Source: Roridomyces roridus (taxonomy: Eukaryota; Basidiomycota; Agaricomycetes; Agaricales; Mycenaceae). From it: 64,000 nucleotides of DNA. Position 1 is the first letter of the stretch; the number at the start of each line of letters is the position of its first letter. The DNA lies in the NCBI GenBank assembly GCA_029378245.1, contig JARKIF010000046.1, positions 310,001-374,000 of the forward strand, read 5' to 3'. The position numbers and the translations under genes were made by a program. Of this stretch, positions 54,699 to 64,000 are shown piece by piece. The notes below the pieces were generated by a model. That model worked only from the letters and a program-made list of their open reading frames with translations. It was not told where the DNA came from and ran no database searches.

Positions 54699-56317
54699 TT
54701 ACAAAAATGTGCTAAATTTCGGGATCTTGGCAATTCTCTCCTCGATATATGTCCTCCAACGGCTGAGATCCTGGCGGCAGCAGTCGTACTGGACTTCCAC
54801 ATTTAAAACGGTATCCAAATCGCGTAGACTGCTGATGTTGCGGGCCAAACGCGACATGCAGATGAAGGCACTGGGCGCATACGTATCCTCGTACTCATAG
54901 AAACCTTTGGAACCATTGCGGTGTTGGCTGTGCGTAGCGTTCGCTACTTCCACTTTCACAGAATCCTCGAGGGCGTGCTGCCATTCTTCCTTGTAGCGAA
55001 CCTATCGTGATTTCAACAGAGCTAGCTCTGCATTTTTGGACCTCGTACCCATGGCAGAATGAGATGCGGCGGCAGCATCTCAATAACTTGAAGGGCCGGC
55101 ATGCTAATCATCATCGGCGCAACCTCCGAGACGTGAAACGGATAGTCGTGCTTGGCTGCGTACGCCGCCACAGCGACGGGGTTGTCGTGGACCATGTCGC
55201 TGAGCCTCTCGTCAATGACCAAGGAAATTGCGCGGAAGAATCACACACCGCATTCGAATATGACAAATATTCATCGCCGGAAAGACTTGATACTTCTCCG
55301 CAGCCTCGGCGAGCGGCTCGAGCACCTCAAAGGGAGTGATATCCAAAGCGGGATGCTGCTGGGGGTACATGAATTGAAACAACAGCTCGAGCGTCGTGGA
55401 TGTCTCCGTCAGCTCGACGACCTCTCCTTCCGTGGACGCCATCTCGCTAGGAGGGAAGCCACCGGCGCAGACGTCGAGGTTCTTGTAGGGCTGGGCACCG
55501 TAACCGTACCCTACGGAATACGGCTCCGTAATACGGATACGGTGCCGTGCCGTGGCCCCTGGTAGTGGTCTTGACACGGCCCGTGTCCAACACGGCTGTG
55601 TGCCGTATTTCCCGTAAAAACACGGCCGTTACGGCCGTAATACGGAAATGCTCGGCAATGTCCTCTAAACACTGTTATCGCGGGTGATTTGTGTCAGAAT
55701 TGTTTCACGAAGCCGAGTGGGAACTTGTACAACTGCGGAAACACCATCCCCTTTGGTTGAGGCGGCAGCTGGCGGCTGCCGCGGGTATTGTCGATGTTTA
55801 CGGTAGCCACATCAATGCATCAAACACCCCATCAACCTTCAAAGCCGGCGGCGGCGGACGTGCCCTGCCCAAATTCTGCCCGAAGAAGGATGGGTATGCA
55901 TGGGAGAGGTGCTTCATATCATAAGATTCAATGCCGATGCTCACAATCATCCAGGAATTCAGACTCTCATGAGAAATGATTGGCCATCAATTTACGGCCG
56001 TGTTACGGAAATACGGCCGTATACGGCACCGTAGCGTACCGTGAGTGATTGATGCTACTATTCTACGGGCCGTAATGTCACGGCCGTGTCTCAATACGGC
56101 CGTATCAATTACGGCCGTGTCCGTTACGGTACGGTGCCCAGCCCTAGGTTCTTGCGATGGAGGCGGAAGAGGACGTTGTCGGAGGATTTGACAGTAACAT
56201 CTGCATCTGGGAAATTGACTGGACCGATGTTGAGATTGTGAGCAACGATGTGGAGTAGATCTACTGACATTTCTCGGACGGGACATTTTGAGCTGGGGAG
56301 GTCTGTGCAGCGTCCAT
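54699..56317 (-). pseudogene. BTB/POZ-domain protein gene 2, exon interrupted by a hAT MITE
   Basis: Minus strand. Exon 1 MDAAQTSPAQNVPSEK (ATG 56317); intron gtcagt...cccag; exon 2 DADVTVKSSDNVLFRLHRKN, the start of the BTB fold. It is cut by a 661-bp MITE (55486-56146) and resumes as LDVCAGGFPPSEM ... LLFQFMYPQQHPALDITPFE. Further exons encode AVAAYAAKHDYPFHVSEVAP, then PW and, across an intron (gtacga...gatag), VRYKEEWQHALEDSV to the stop at 54699. BTB domains mediate dimerisation and Cullin-3 binding; this short type is much expanded in mushrooms. Apart from the MITE the reading frame looks intact, so the loss is recent. Confidence 0.85.
55486..56146. mobile_element. hAT-type MITE (661 bp) with perfect 8-bp target duplication
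   Basis: Bounded by the direct repeat GGTTCTTG (55478-55485 and 56147-56154). Terminal inverted repeats TAGGGCTGGGCACCGTA...GTACC begin at 55486 and end at 56146. Both sides hold many ACGGCCGT/AATACGG words (55540-55650 and 55990-56130). Non-coding. The 8-bp duplication points to the hAT superfamily. Confidence 0.92.
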
Positions 56318-56469
56318 GGTGGGAGTCGAAGGACAAAGAGTGGTTTCCCGCAGGTGACAACGTGTTTACTGCACGCCCACAAAGTCGGGCCGTAGATCCA
56401 CGCTCGCCCCACGGTCACCTTTCGAACGGGTCTAGAGTGGAGGAGATTATGTGATTAAACAAAAGGAAT

Positions 56470-57431
56470 TTACAAGAACTCGCTAAATGGCGGGATTTGC
56501 GCAACTCTCTCCTCGATAAACTTCCGCCAATGCTTGAAATCTGGACGACAGCAAGCGTTGAGATCATCGTCAGGTTGCCAAAATTATTCGGCAAAGACGG
56601 CATCCAAATCGCGCAGACTGCTGATACCTCTTGCCAAACGGGACATGTAGGGCAAAGCGAGATTGTCGTAGCTGGGTCCATCGTTGTATTCTTCGTGGTC
56701 ATGGGTGCTATTGGCAACATCCAGACTCACACAATCTTCGAGCGCGCGCTGCCATTCTTCTCTGTAGCGAATCTGTCATACACTTTTCAGTAAGATGTGA
56801 CGTCTCTAGCGTGGACTGGATACCCATGGAAAAAGAAGATGAGATGGAAGCAGTTCCACAACCTGAAGGTTGGGAATGCTAATCAGCATCGGTGCAACCG
56901 TCGAGATGATATGTGGATAGTCGTGCTTGACGGCGGACGCTACCACAGCGAGAGGATCATCCCGCTCATGTACCGCACTCCTTATTCCGTCGTCAATTCC
57001 AAGAGAGTCCAGAATATAAGCATTACGCACCCCAATCGAATATGGCAGAAATTCATCGCCGGGAAGACTTGATACTTCTCAGCAACCTCCGCGAGCCGCT
57101 CAAGCACTTTGAAGGGAGTGGTATCATCCAACTCCGGGTGGCGCTGGGGATACATGAATTGGAACAGCCAGTCGAGCGTCGCGGACGACTCTGGCAACTC
57201 AGGGATCTCTCCCGCCGTCTCGCCAACAGGAAAACGGCCAGCACAGACGTCCAGATTCTTGCGATGCACCAGGAAGAGGATATTGTCGGAGGATCTGAAA
57301 GTAACATCTGAGTCTGGGAAACTGATTACAGGGCAGTACCAGCAATCAGATTATATATGTGAATGAACCCAACGAGCGTGCTCACATTTCGCAGACACGA
57401 GAGCTGGTCCGTGTCGGGTGAATGCAGCCAT
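56470..57431 (-). CDS. BTB/POZ-domain protein gene 1, one premature stop
   Basis: Minus strand, same exon plan as its neighbour. Exon 1 MAAFTRHGPALVSAK (ATG 57431); exon 2 DSDVTFRSSDNILFLVHRKN ... LLFQFMYP-type core (LDWLFQFMYPQRHPELDD) and VAEKYQVFPAMNFCHIRLG. A GT-AG intron (gtgcgt...aaggag) restores the frame into AVHERDDPLAVVASAVKHDY. After a further intron, IRYREEWQRALEDCVSLDV leads to LRDLDAVFAE and a TAA at 56586-56584. Beyond that TAA the same frame continues with the family's C-terminus (HWRKFIEERVAQIPPFSEFL) to a TAA at 56470. So the protein lacks its last 36-38 residues unless the stop is read through. The two BTB genes are tandem duplicates in the same direction. Confidence 0.82.
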
Positions 57432-57439
57432 GATAGCGG

Positions 57440-59180
57440 GGGCCGGGATTGAGGAGGGAATTCCCGCGAATTGCGACATGTATGCACGGGCATGAAGTTG
57501 TACAGCAGAACCAGGACGCGGTTTTGTCGCAGACCACACTCGGCTGCCGTTAGAACGAGGAGCGCAATGGCGAAGGAACGATTTCATCCTACGTGATGGT
57601 CAGTACGTTGTCAAAATGCGGCAAGACTGTAGGACCTAGCACTGATCATAAGAGCCGTAGGTCTTGGAAAAGATGAAAAGTCGGGAAAGGGAGTCTTGAT
57701 CAGTGATCAAAGGATTTGTTTTGTCAAGTCTGGGCTCGGTACGTCCACGACGCCCCACTGGATGACCAGCCCGACTACACAACCAACTAGTCCCGGGGTT
57801 GTAAATGCTTCCGCGAGCATCCTTGATCAATGATGCCGTCCTCGTCCTCCCCGAGTCGCCCAGTCCCAGCACCCGCACCCTCCAAGCGCTTCCACGCCAA
57901 GAATGGAATTCCGACCCTCCTGCTCCCCCGCCACCGCTGCCGCCCTTCCTACTCTCCAAGCTTGAGCGACGGTCACATTGGTAAAGCCTGCTGTAAGACG
58001 CTGATCCTGAAAACGGAAGAAGGACCACGCGCGATCGGCCGAGCAGAGATGGGTGGGTAAGCAGCGGCCAGCAATAAAGTGAAGCTCCCACGTCAAAGCG
58101 ACACACTGGTCTGGCGATGTCATGAGCGCATACGCGGTCTTAGTGCGGGACGTGGCAGATAGATGCCAAGGGCTCGGTGACGGTGTTTGTTGGTGCCCAA
58201 AAGAATTACAAAAAATTCACCAAAAAAGGAAAGGGAAGGGAAAGAGAAAGAGAGAACTCACTAGGCTAATGTCCATCTGAGTCCTACAAAGCAGCACCAC
58301 TGTTATCTACTCGGAATCAGTCAGACAGGTGCTGCAGATGAAGCGGTGCCGAGATGCCGCATCAATGATGTCATCATGATTCGATGATCTTTCATGCTCA
58401 ACAGCCCTGCTTCTGATTGCCTTCCCTCGGCAACCTCAGGTGTGACACTCTAGTGCTATTCCACTCCTTTGATTCAACGGTTGATAATTTCCCTGTGGAA
58501 ACTTGGCAGAGTTGCCCTTCCCAAGAAATTGATCTGGATCAGAGAGAGCTACTTTCAAGCCGGCAAGTGGCTTGCTGTGCGGGAAATGTGAGCCCACAGC
58601 AGATGTACTTCATTGACAAGTATCTGCCGTGTCGTTGATTTGTTGCCGCGCGTAGCATGGATGCCATGATGATATTTCCTGTAATGCCAGGATTCCATGT
58701 TCAAGAGCTGAGAAACAATCTTCATGCACCAATAGCGTGATATACCTGGCCTTGAGAGGTCCTTCACTCGACCCGCCGTTCATTTCCAGATTCCCAATAG
58801 TGTAGAAAGCTCCTCCCTGACCGGTTTTCATATCACACATGCGATACATCAAGCTATCAATTTATAATACTTCTCCGAATCTACAAACCTCACAAAATTG
58901 ATAAATACATGACCATTCCACGTACCTTTGAGATGTGACTTATATCTCACAAAATGGTGCAGGATCGAGTGAGATACGATTGAAAGAGACCCAAATCAGC
59001 GCACGAGCACCAAGCGAGCACTCGTGGGAGAGTGCCAACTTGCCGGTGTTCACGTGAAATATTTCCTTTTTAGTTTTCAAGTTTGCCCCATTTGCTTTCA
59101 ATTTGAAAGCAAATTGGGCTACACCGATTAGGGAATTTGATCCAACTAACACCGTAACCGCGCCATGCCAAGGGCCCTAT
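57440..59180. other. No recognised gene
   Basis: Plus-strand frame 57830-58060 (MMPSSSSPSRPVPAPAPS) and its minus-strand shadow are Pro/Ser- or Gly-rich and unconvincing. At 58360-58400 ATGATGTCATCATGAT is palindromic, reminiscent of the GATATC-rich U3 of LTR-B, but without further similarity. The rest is anonymous. Confidence 0.35.
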
Positions 59181-59199
59181 CACGCCCGAGAGAGGAGCC

Positions 59200-60350
59200 G
59201 TGGCATTTTTATACCAAGCCGCCGAGTCGACCCAGCTCGCTCCGCCCAAAGCGGATGGCGTCGACGGCCGCGAACCAGCCCACGGATAGGCGACAGCACC
59301 AGAAGACGAAAGAAGCCAGCGGACGCGGGGTATCTGCCAGACGAACGTCTAGACGATCCCAATGAATAGTAGAGAAGAAGAAGCCCGGTGGCGACGGAGA
59401 CCCAATCAGATGCGTCGAGAACACAAGGGGAGCTGACCAAGCTCCGGGTGGTGCTGCTCGCTCGATGCTGAAGGTCGCCAGACGACAATGGGACGCCGAA
59501 CTAGAGAGATAGCACATGCACCGCGCGCCCTACCCCCCAAACGTTGCGCCCCATGGACAGCATTGACACCCGCACGCCGCCCGGGCCCCAAAAAGAAAAT
59601 GAGGCAGAGATTCGAGAACTCACCATACACCAGGTCCCTCCCCAGCATCTACGGCGACTGCTCGAGCTCAGTGCGCAGCGTGTGCAGGTCCGCCTTGCTG
59701 TCGCGGTGCACTCTTCTTCCAATACCGATCTCGCACGGAGTCGCATATTCGTCTCAATCTGGGAATCAGGATCAGCGATGACGAGGAAGAGAGGGACGGA
59801 GAGCAAGGCACCGAGGGTTCCAAAGCGGAGGGGAAGGGAGGGAGATCCCGTCGGCGGTGCACTCATCCTGGGAAGGGGCGTCTTGTGCGAGGATCCACGC
59901 ATTTATATTTTTCAAAGCGAGGTCGATCTGAGAAGGAAGGTCAGCGACGAAGGAGGGAGGGAGGGACTGAGAGCACGATACCAAAGGGCCGGGGGGAGGA
60001 GAGCGTGTACATGGAATGTCCAATGCGACCGGTACAGTGGACGGTAGGCGGGCACGGAAGGGACGCACATCCGACGGAGGTGACAGTGGACAGTGGCGAG
60101 GGTGAGGTATCAGTATCGTAAAGGACGGACGACATATCGTGTGGAAGGTAGAAACGGACGCTTTGGAGCAATTCCACAAGATGAAGAAGGGTGTTTTGGG
60201 GAGGTGACGAAGGGTAGATGTGGGGAGGGGAGGTACAGTAAAGATGTCGCAAAGACGGACAGTCCTGTCTGACAGTCTGCAGGAAGAGAATCGGTCAGAA
60301 TCGTGACAGAGAGGCGCAACGAAGGCGTACCTTCTGTGATGTACCAAGTC
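59200..60350 (-). CDS. Doubtful multi-exon gene, possibly membrane protein
   Basis: The minus strand is open over long stretches. 'VADLPSQIDLALKNINAWIL' and 'TLGALLSVPLFLVIADPDS' (hydrophobic) are followed by IETNMRLRARSVLEEE, then a possible intron (gtgagt near 59627 to tctctctag near 59498) and VATGLLLLYYSLGS. The order soluble helix, hydrophobic helix, charged helix suggests a membrane protein. I do not recognise it. Exon borders are guesses and the C-rich 5' part may be untranslated. Confidence 0.3.
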
Positions 60351-60501
60351 CCTCGCGTTGTATTCCGCACAGATCCGTCCAAGGGCGACAGTTTGGTGGT
60401 GGTTTGGTGGTCCGAGTCAAGGGCAAGTGGCGCGGCACGTGTACGTAACATCTCCCTCGGGTTCCCTCGACCGGTCACCCGGCCCTCCCCTTGTCGCCAG
60501 T

Positions 60502-63500
60502 ATGCACGAATGCCTTCAACCCCGCGCTCTCAGCAAGCTACCTGGTCCTATCAAGGTAAGTACTGCATCGCGCGCCACCCAGCTGGCACTCACGGGTCAC
60601 CGGCGCCTATTACAGAAATTAGTAGCATCGACTGTTCTGACCGGCTCTGCCGACGGCGTGAAACTTCTCTTTGAGAGGACGCCAAAGGAGAGCTTGGTAC
60701 TCCTACTCCCAGTGATATACAAGATGTTGGATCCTGCGGACATTCCGACCAGTCGCAACCCGGACAAGTCCTTTCCCACGGCGTGTACCGTACCATTCTT
60801 TGCCATGGGTACAATTCCGCGCATATCGGGTATGCCCAAGGAAGTGGGCTTTGACTTGTGGCCCCGACTCTGGGCCTGGTTCCTCTTCATCGAATCCGAT
60901 TGCCAAACCCGGGATGACCGCGAAACTGAGTGGCTCGCATGCACTCGCATTATTCATTGCGCCCTGCTATTCAGATATCTTCGTCATACCGAAACGAATA
61001 CGCTGCTTCAAACCACACCCCGGTTGTTCAGCGCCGTGACGCGAGCATGGCAATCAGCGAGTCTCCAATGGCATGAAAGCGACGGGACGGAGGGTTCAGG
61101 GTGGGCCATTGCGGAACTGGCCGTGGCAATCACGCTGTTGGCTACAGACCCACCTCCGTGGAAGAGTACGAGCCCCAGGATGCTGCAAGACCTCGTGGAT
61201 GGCGCAGACGGCTCCCCGGCTGTTTTTGCGAGTGTGCTTATGCAACACATCCACATTGCATGCGAGTCGGGCTTGTTGACCATGACCTCGGAACAGGGAA
61301 CGGCGCTGGATGGCTGCATTTGGGGCACCTCATCCCCTTCCTCGAATCCTTTCTGGAAACTGCGGATCACCCTAATGCCGACCTTGCGTGCCAGATTCTT
61401 CAGGAACTTGTGGATCAGGATCTCATTCCCTCCCTACTCCGCGCGGTTCACACAGCTGCAATTATTCCAGTAACCCAACATTCAGACCAGATTGCTGGCC
61501 AGTGCTTGCGCCTGTTGACCAAACTGCTAGTCAGCAAGCAAATCTGCGGCACCGCAGTTCGGGCGAGCATTATAGCCGGTCTTCTTCGCAGTACACTCCT
61601 CTGCGGGCAGAAGTCTTACCTGGCCACGTCTCACAATCGGTTGAAAACCGTTTTGGTTGACATCCTACCGCCTTTCACTCTATACCGGCAAGTCCTGCGC
61701 CCCATACGCGGTATTTTGAGGAGAGGAGAACCTTACACGATCACAACGGCGTTCGCTGCGTCCGGATTGTTGGCCTCATGGACACACTTTGCAGGTGTGG
61801 CCAAAGAGAGGCTCGCCGTCCTCGATGCCTTTGAGTCGGGAGAGATTCTTCACATCAAAAGCTGCGACAATATATTGGTATGTACACATTTATTCGGTGT
61901 TACTGGCGCTCATGTTCATGCATCAGTGTAACAAGCAGGCGCCCAAGACGGATTTCATGTGTTGTTCTGGATGTCAGAATTCGTATTACTGTGCCAGGGA
62001 TTGCCAAGAAACTGACTGGAAGGATGGGGGCCATAGAGAAGCTTGCAGCAAAAACAGAACACCCATTTTGAGTCCGTACCCATTATCCGTTCTTTAACGA
62101 GATGTCTCTCGATTCTTTGGTCTTTTGTTTGCTCAATCCCCATTTGTGCTTACTCCTTACAGTCGTCTCTCTCCTCGCGCCACCTTTTCTTCCTCCAACC
62201 CTCCATCAAGTATCTGTTCTTTAAGATGATGTCTCCATCATTGATTCCTCTGACCCCATTTGTGCAAAACTCTTTTCATCATCCTCTCTCGTCCAGCCGA
62301 GCAGCCAATGGTTAGCCTGGAGATCTGTGTTCGTTTTTCTCATGAAAACCTGCAGTTCAACAGCATTTGGACAGCATTTTACACCATGTGCCGCCAGCCT
62401 CAGGCGACGTACTTGCCGAGAGCTGTAGTGTTCCTTTCAGCTCAGTGCAATAATGCCAAAATTGGTTCCCTGCCCTCGACGGACCTACCTCGTGTTATTC
62501 AACAGCTTTCGCACAGCTTCAAGAACCCCAATGGATGCCTGTCGATATGTAAACACGGCCCTGAACGCGCGTCCTCCGGCTCCGGGCTGTCTTCCCCCGC
62601 TGCGACGTATTTAAATGCAACCTGCCGCGCCATCTTTTCCGCAACAAGTTACAACGCCCCATTCTTTCTGTTTGCTCTGGGAATTCGGTCCAATCTTGAG
62701 TTCTATGCCCCAGCCTTCCGGATGAATTCCCAATCTATGCATATTGCACTCTGCTCGTCTTTTCGCCCAGCGGTCCCACTTTCTCGCGACGACTCTTCCT
62801 CGGACCTCGGGCGTGCACTGAATCCCGTACTGGCCGCCATCCTACTGTCCACTGGCTACACGCTGTCCTGCCGCTCAAGTCACTCAACTTTGGGACGCGC
62901 CGTGCCGCCGGCCGGCCCACCAGGTCTCTTTCATCTCCCCCTCCTCATATAGGTCCTCTCCCCTCCGCCAAACGCAGACCGCTACTCAGACATCCTTTTT
63001 TCTCTCCTGCTCCGATTGCCAATTTGCCATATCCGCTCCAAGCATACCATCAGGCACCCGGCAAGCCCCTGGCCTATCTGTCGTTGCTTTGCTAGAACTT
63101 CTGACGGTAGCATTGAGTGGGGGCCGAGCCCTGACCCTCATGTAGCTCAAACACATCCTGGTTATTTACAAACTGTTGTATCCAATTGTTTTTTCCTGAT
63201 GTCGTAGCGCGGTACCACTCAATCCAAAATTAATCATAGTTATTCTACTTACATTGTGAATTTCCTGCGCGCCGGAGCGGAGCGAAGGCATGCCTTGTAT
63301 TCATGACAGTAACTTATTGAATTCTCGTTCGCAGATGAAACAATGTCGCCAACTAACCGAGAGCGATCTTTCATCCGAGCTATTGTTCATCGCCACTACG
63401 TTAACGCCAAAAGCCAAATTTTCCGGGATACTGTCAAGTGTCTGCAGAAACACCCCGGCGCCGGGTATTTCGTGGAGTTCGACTATATCGTGATGGCTCA

Positions 63501-63813
63501 CGTCAGGATCACTGTTCGCTCCCTCTCAACCAACTCCACGGTATTGGAGCAACTTTCCCGGCATCCTCAGTGGCATCAGATGCTGGCCCGGACTGCGCGC
63601 AGCGATGGTCGTATGACCATTCATGTGGTTCAAATGGTGGCCGGTGACAAGACGGGGAGCTTACTGATTCCATTGCGAAGCAGCAGCGGCATAGTTGCCA
63701 AGGGGCTGGAACGCATCGCGCGCGAGCTCCCGTCGGCTGGATCTGAAGAGCTCGAGGAGGCGATCCAAAATCTTGTGGTGAGGTCGGCGGATGAGGTGGA
63801 GGAGATTCACTGA
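60502..63813 (+). CDS. MYND zinc-finger protein of the large mushroom-specific type
   Basis: Exon 1 starts MHECLQPRALSKLPGPIK (60502-60555); intron gtaagt...tacag to 60615. Exon 2 is a long helical region (LVLLLPVIYKMLDPADIP, FDLWPRLWAWFLFIES). The frame changes between about 61231 and 61340: a 65-nt GT-AG intron at 61232-61296 would be in phase, otherwise it is a frameshift. The helical part continues to SCDNIL at 61877. After an intron (61878-61926), the MYND finger follows: C-X4-C, CCSGC, YYCARDCQETDW, GGHREAC. MYND fingers bind Pro-rich peptides. The next intron contains a 1.2-kb Helitron-like element. The C-terminal exon (from 63335) encodes RERSFIRAIVHRHY ... RSDGRMTIHVVQM and IPLRSSS, ending at 63813. 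The gene could still be expressed if the enlarged intron is spliced. Confidence 0.8.
62083..63297 (+). mobile_element. Helitron-like element, copy 2, in an intron of the MYND gene
   Basis: Same ends as the element at 17019-18467: TTATCCGTTCTTTAA at the left, and GCCGGAGCGGAGCG then AAGGCATGCCTTG at the right, inserted between A and T (CCCA|TATTC). The left end is duplicated: about 130 bp downstream (62210) a second copy of the terminus reads GTTCTTTAAGATGATGTCTCC. A plus-strand frame of 230 codons (62260-62952) fills the body but has no known motif. A helicase is not encoded. Confidence 0.6.
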
Positions 63814-64000
63814 GAGCGCTTGACGAATAACGAGTTAGATAGTCCGTTCCCAGGTTACTGATGCCATGACAAAGGGATTCCCAAGTTGTTTGGTGTGATC
63901 AATGAGCGCTGCTAGCGCTGAACGCTGAGCATGTACTTATGTCCCGTCGTCGCGCCCGCCAAATTGGTGATATATCGCTCTCCATTCATTCGGATATTTG
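63814..64000. other. 3' flank of the MYND gene, window edge
   Basis: No gene in the last 190 bp. No clear polyadenylation signal is identified. Confidence 0.35.

Noticed and set aside
62260..62952. 230-codon frame in the second Helitron-like element as a transposase
   Set aside because: No Rep, helicase or DDE motif is visible, and copy 1 of the element does not carry a similar frame. I only mention it within the element.

Overview
The window looks like nuclear DNA of a mushroom-forming basidiomycete (Agaricomycetes; an Agaricales/Mycena-like genome is my best guess, and it is only a guess). The reasons are short GT-AG introns of about 45-65 nt that split genes into many small exons, TATA boxes close to start codons, and typical Agaricomycete families: BTB/POZ proteins, a large MYND-finger protein, F-box proteins, DUF4419, a Pcl/Pho80-like cyclin, a cupin, GH3 beta-glucosidase and GATA zinc fingers. 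It is a gene-poor accessory region. Nearly every gene is duplicated, broken or hit by a transposon. I see no rRNA, tRNA or CRISPR array.

Layout. 0.1-5.5 kb: one copy of a segmental duplication (partner 41.87-44.24 kb) carrying a homeodomain-like gene. It is split by a complete gag-only LTR element at 1068-4120, and the partner block preserves the empty site. 6.87-9.32 kb: a 2.4-kb TIR element. 9.6-11.8 kb: a dispersed repeat and an F-box gene relic. 11.87-21.52 kb: a giant inverted repeat whose arms each hold a copy of a GATA-finger pseudogene; the right arm also carries a 1.45-kb Helitron-like insertion. 21.9-30.3 kb: two related LTRs (the first with a nested TIR element), a gutted GH3 gene, MITEs and a GTACCC-rich TIR element. 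30.3-32.4 kb: an F-box fragment, a hAT-like MITE and another homeodomain-like gene. 32.8-36.65 kb: a tandem duplication split by 3 kb of anonymous, satellite-bearing DNA. 36.8-41 kb: a membrane protein gene, an intact cupin gene, and relics of a third homeodomain-like gene and a second cupin. 43.4-51.5 kb: a homeodomain-like gene, two GATA genes, and a second, smaller inverted repeat around one of them. 51.8-57.4 kb: DUF4419 pseudogene, cyclin relic and two tandem BTB genes, with two MITE insertions. 59-63.8 kb: a doubtful gene and the MYND-finger gene, whose intron holds a second Helitron-like element.

Themes. Two multi-copy regulator-like families dominate: four GATA-finger genes, and four genes pairing an N-terminal 'GGTF' motif with a homeodomain-like fold that lacks the invariant DNA-contacting Asn. 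Two inverted repeats share one architecture: a gene of about 1.7-1.8 kb sits in the loop, its 3' terminal exon begins the right arm, and an inverted copy of that exon plus downstream DNA lies just upstream. Several insertions can be dated or proved internally by target-site duplications or by empty sites in the duplicated copies.
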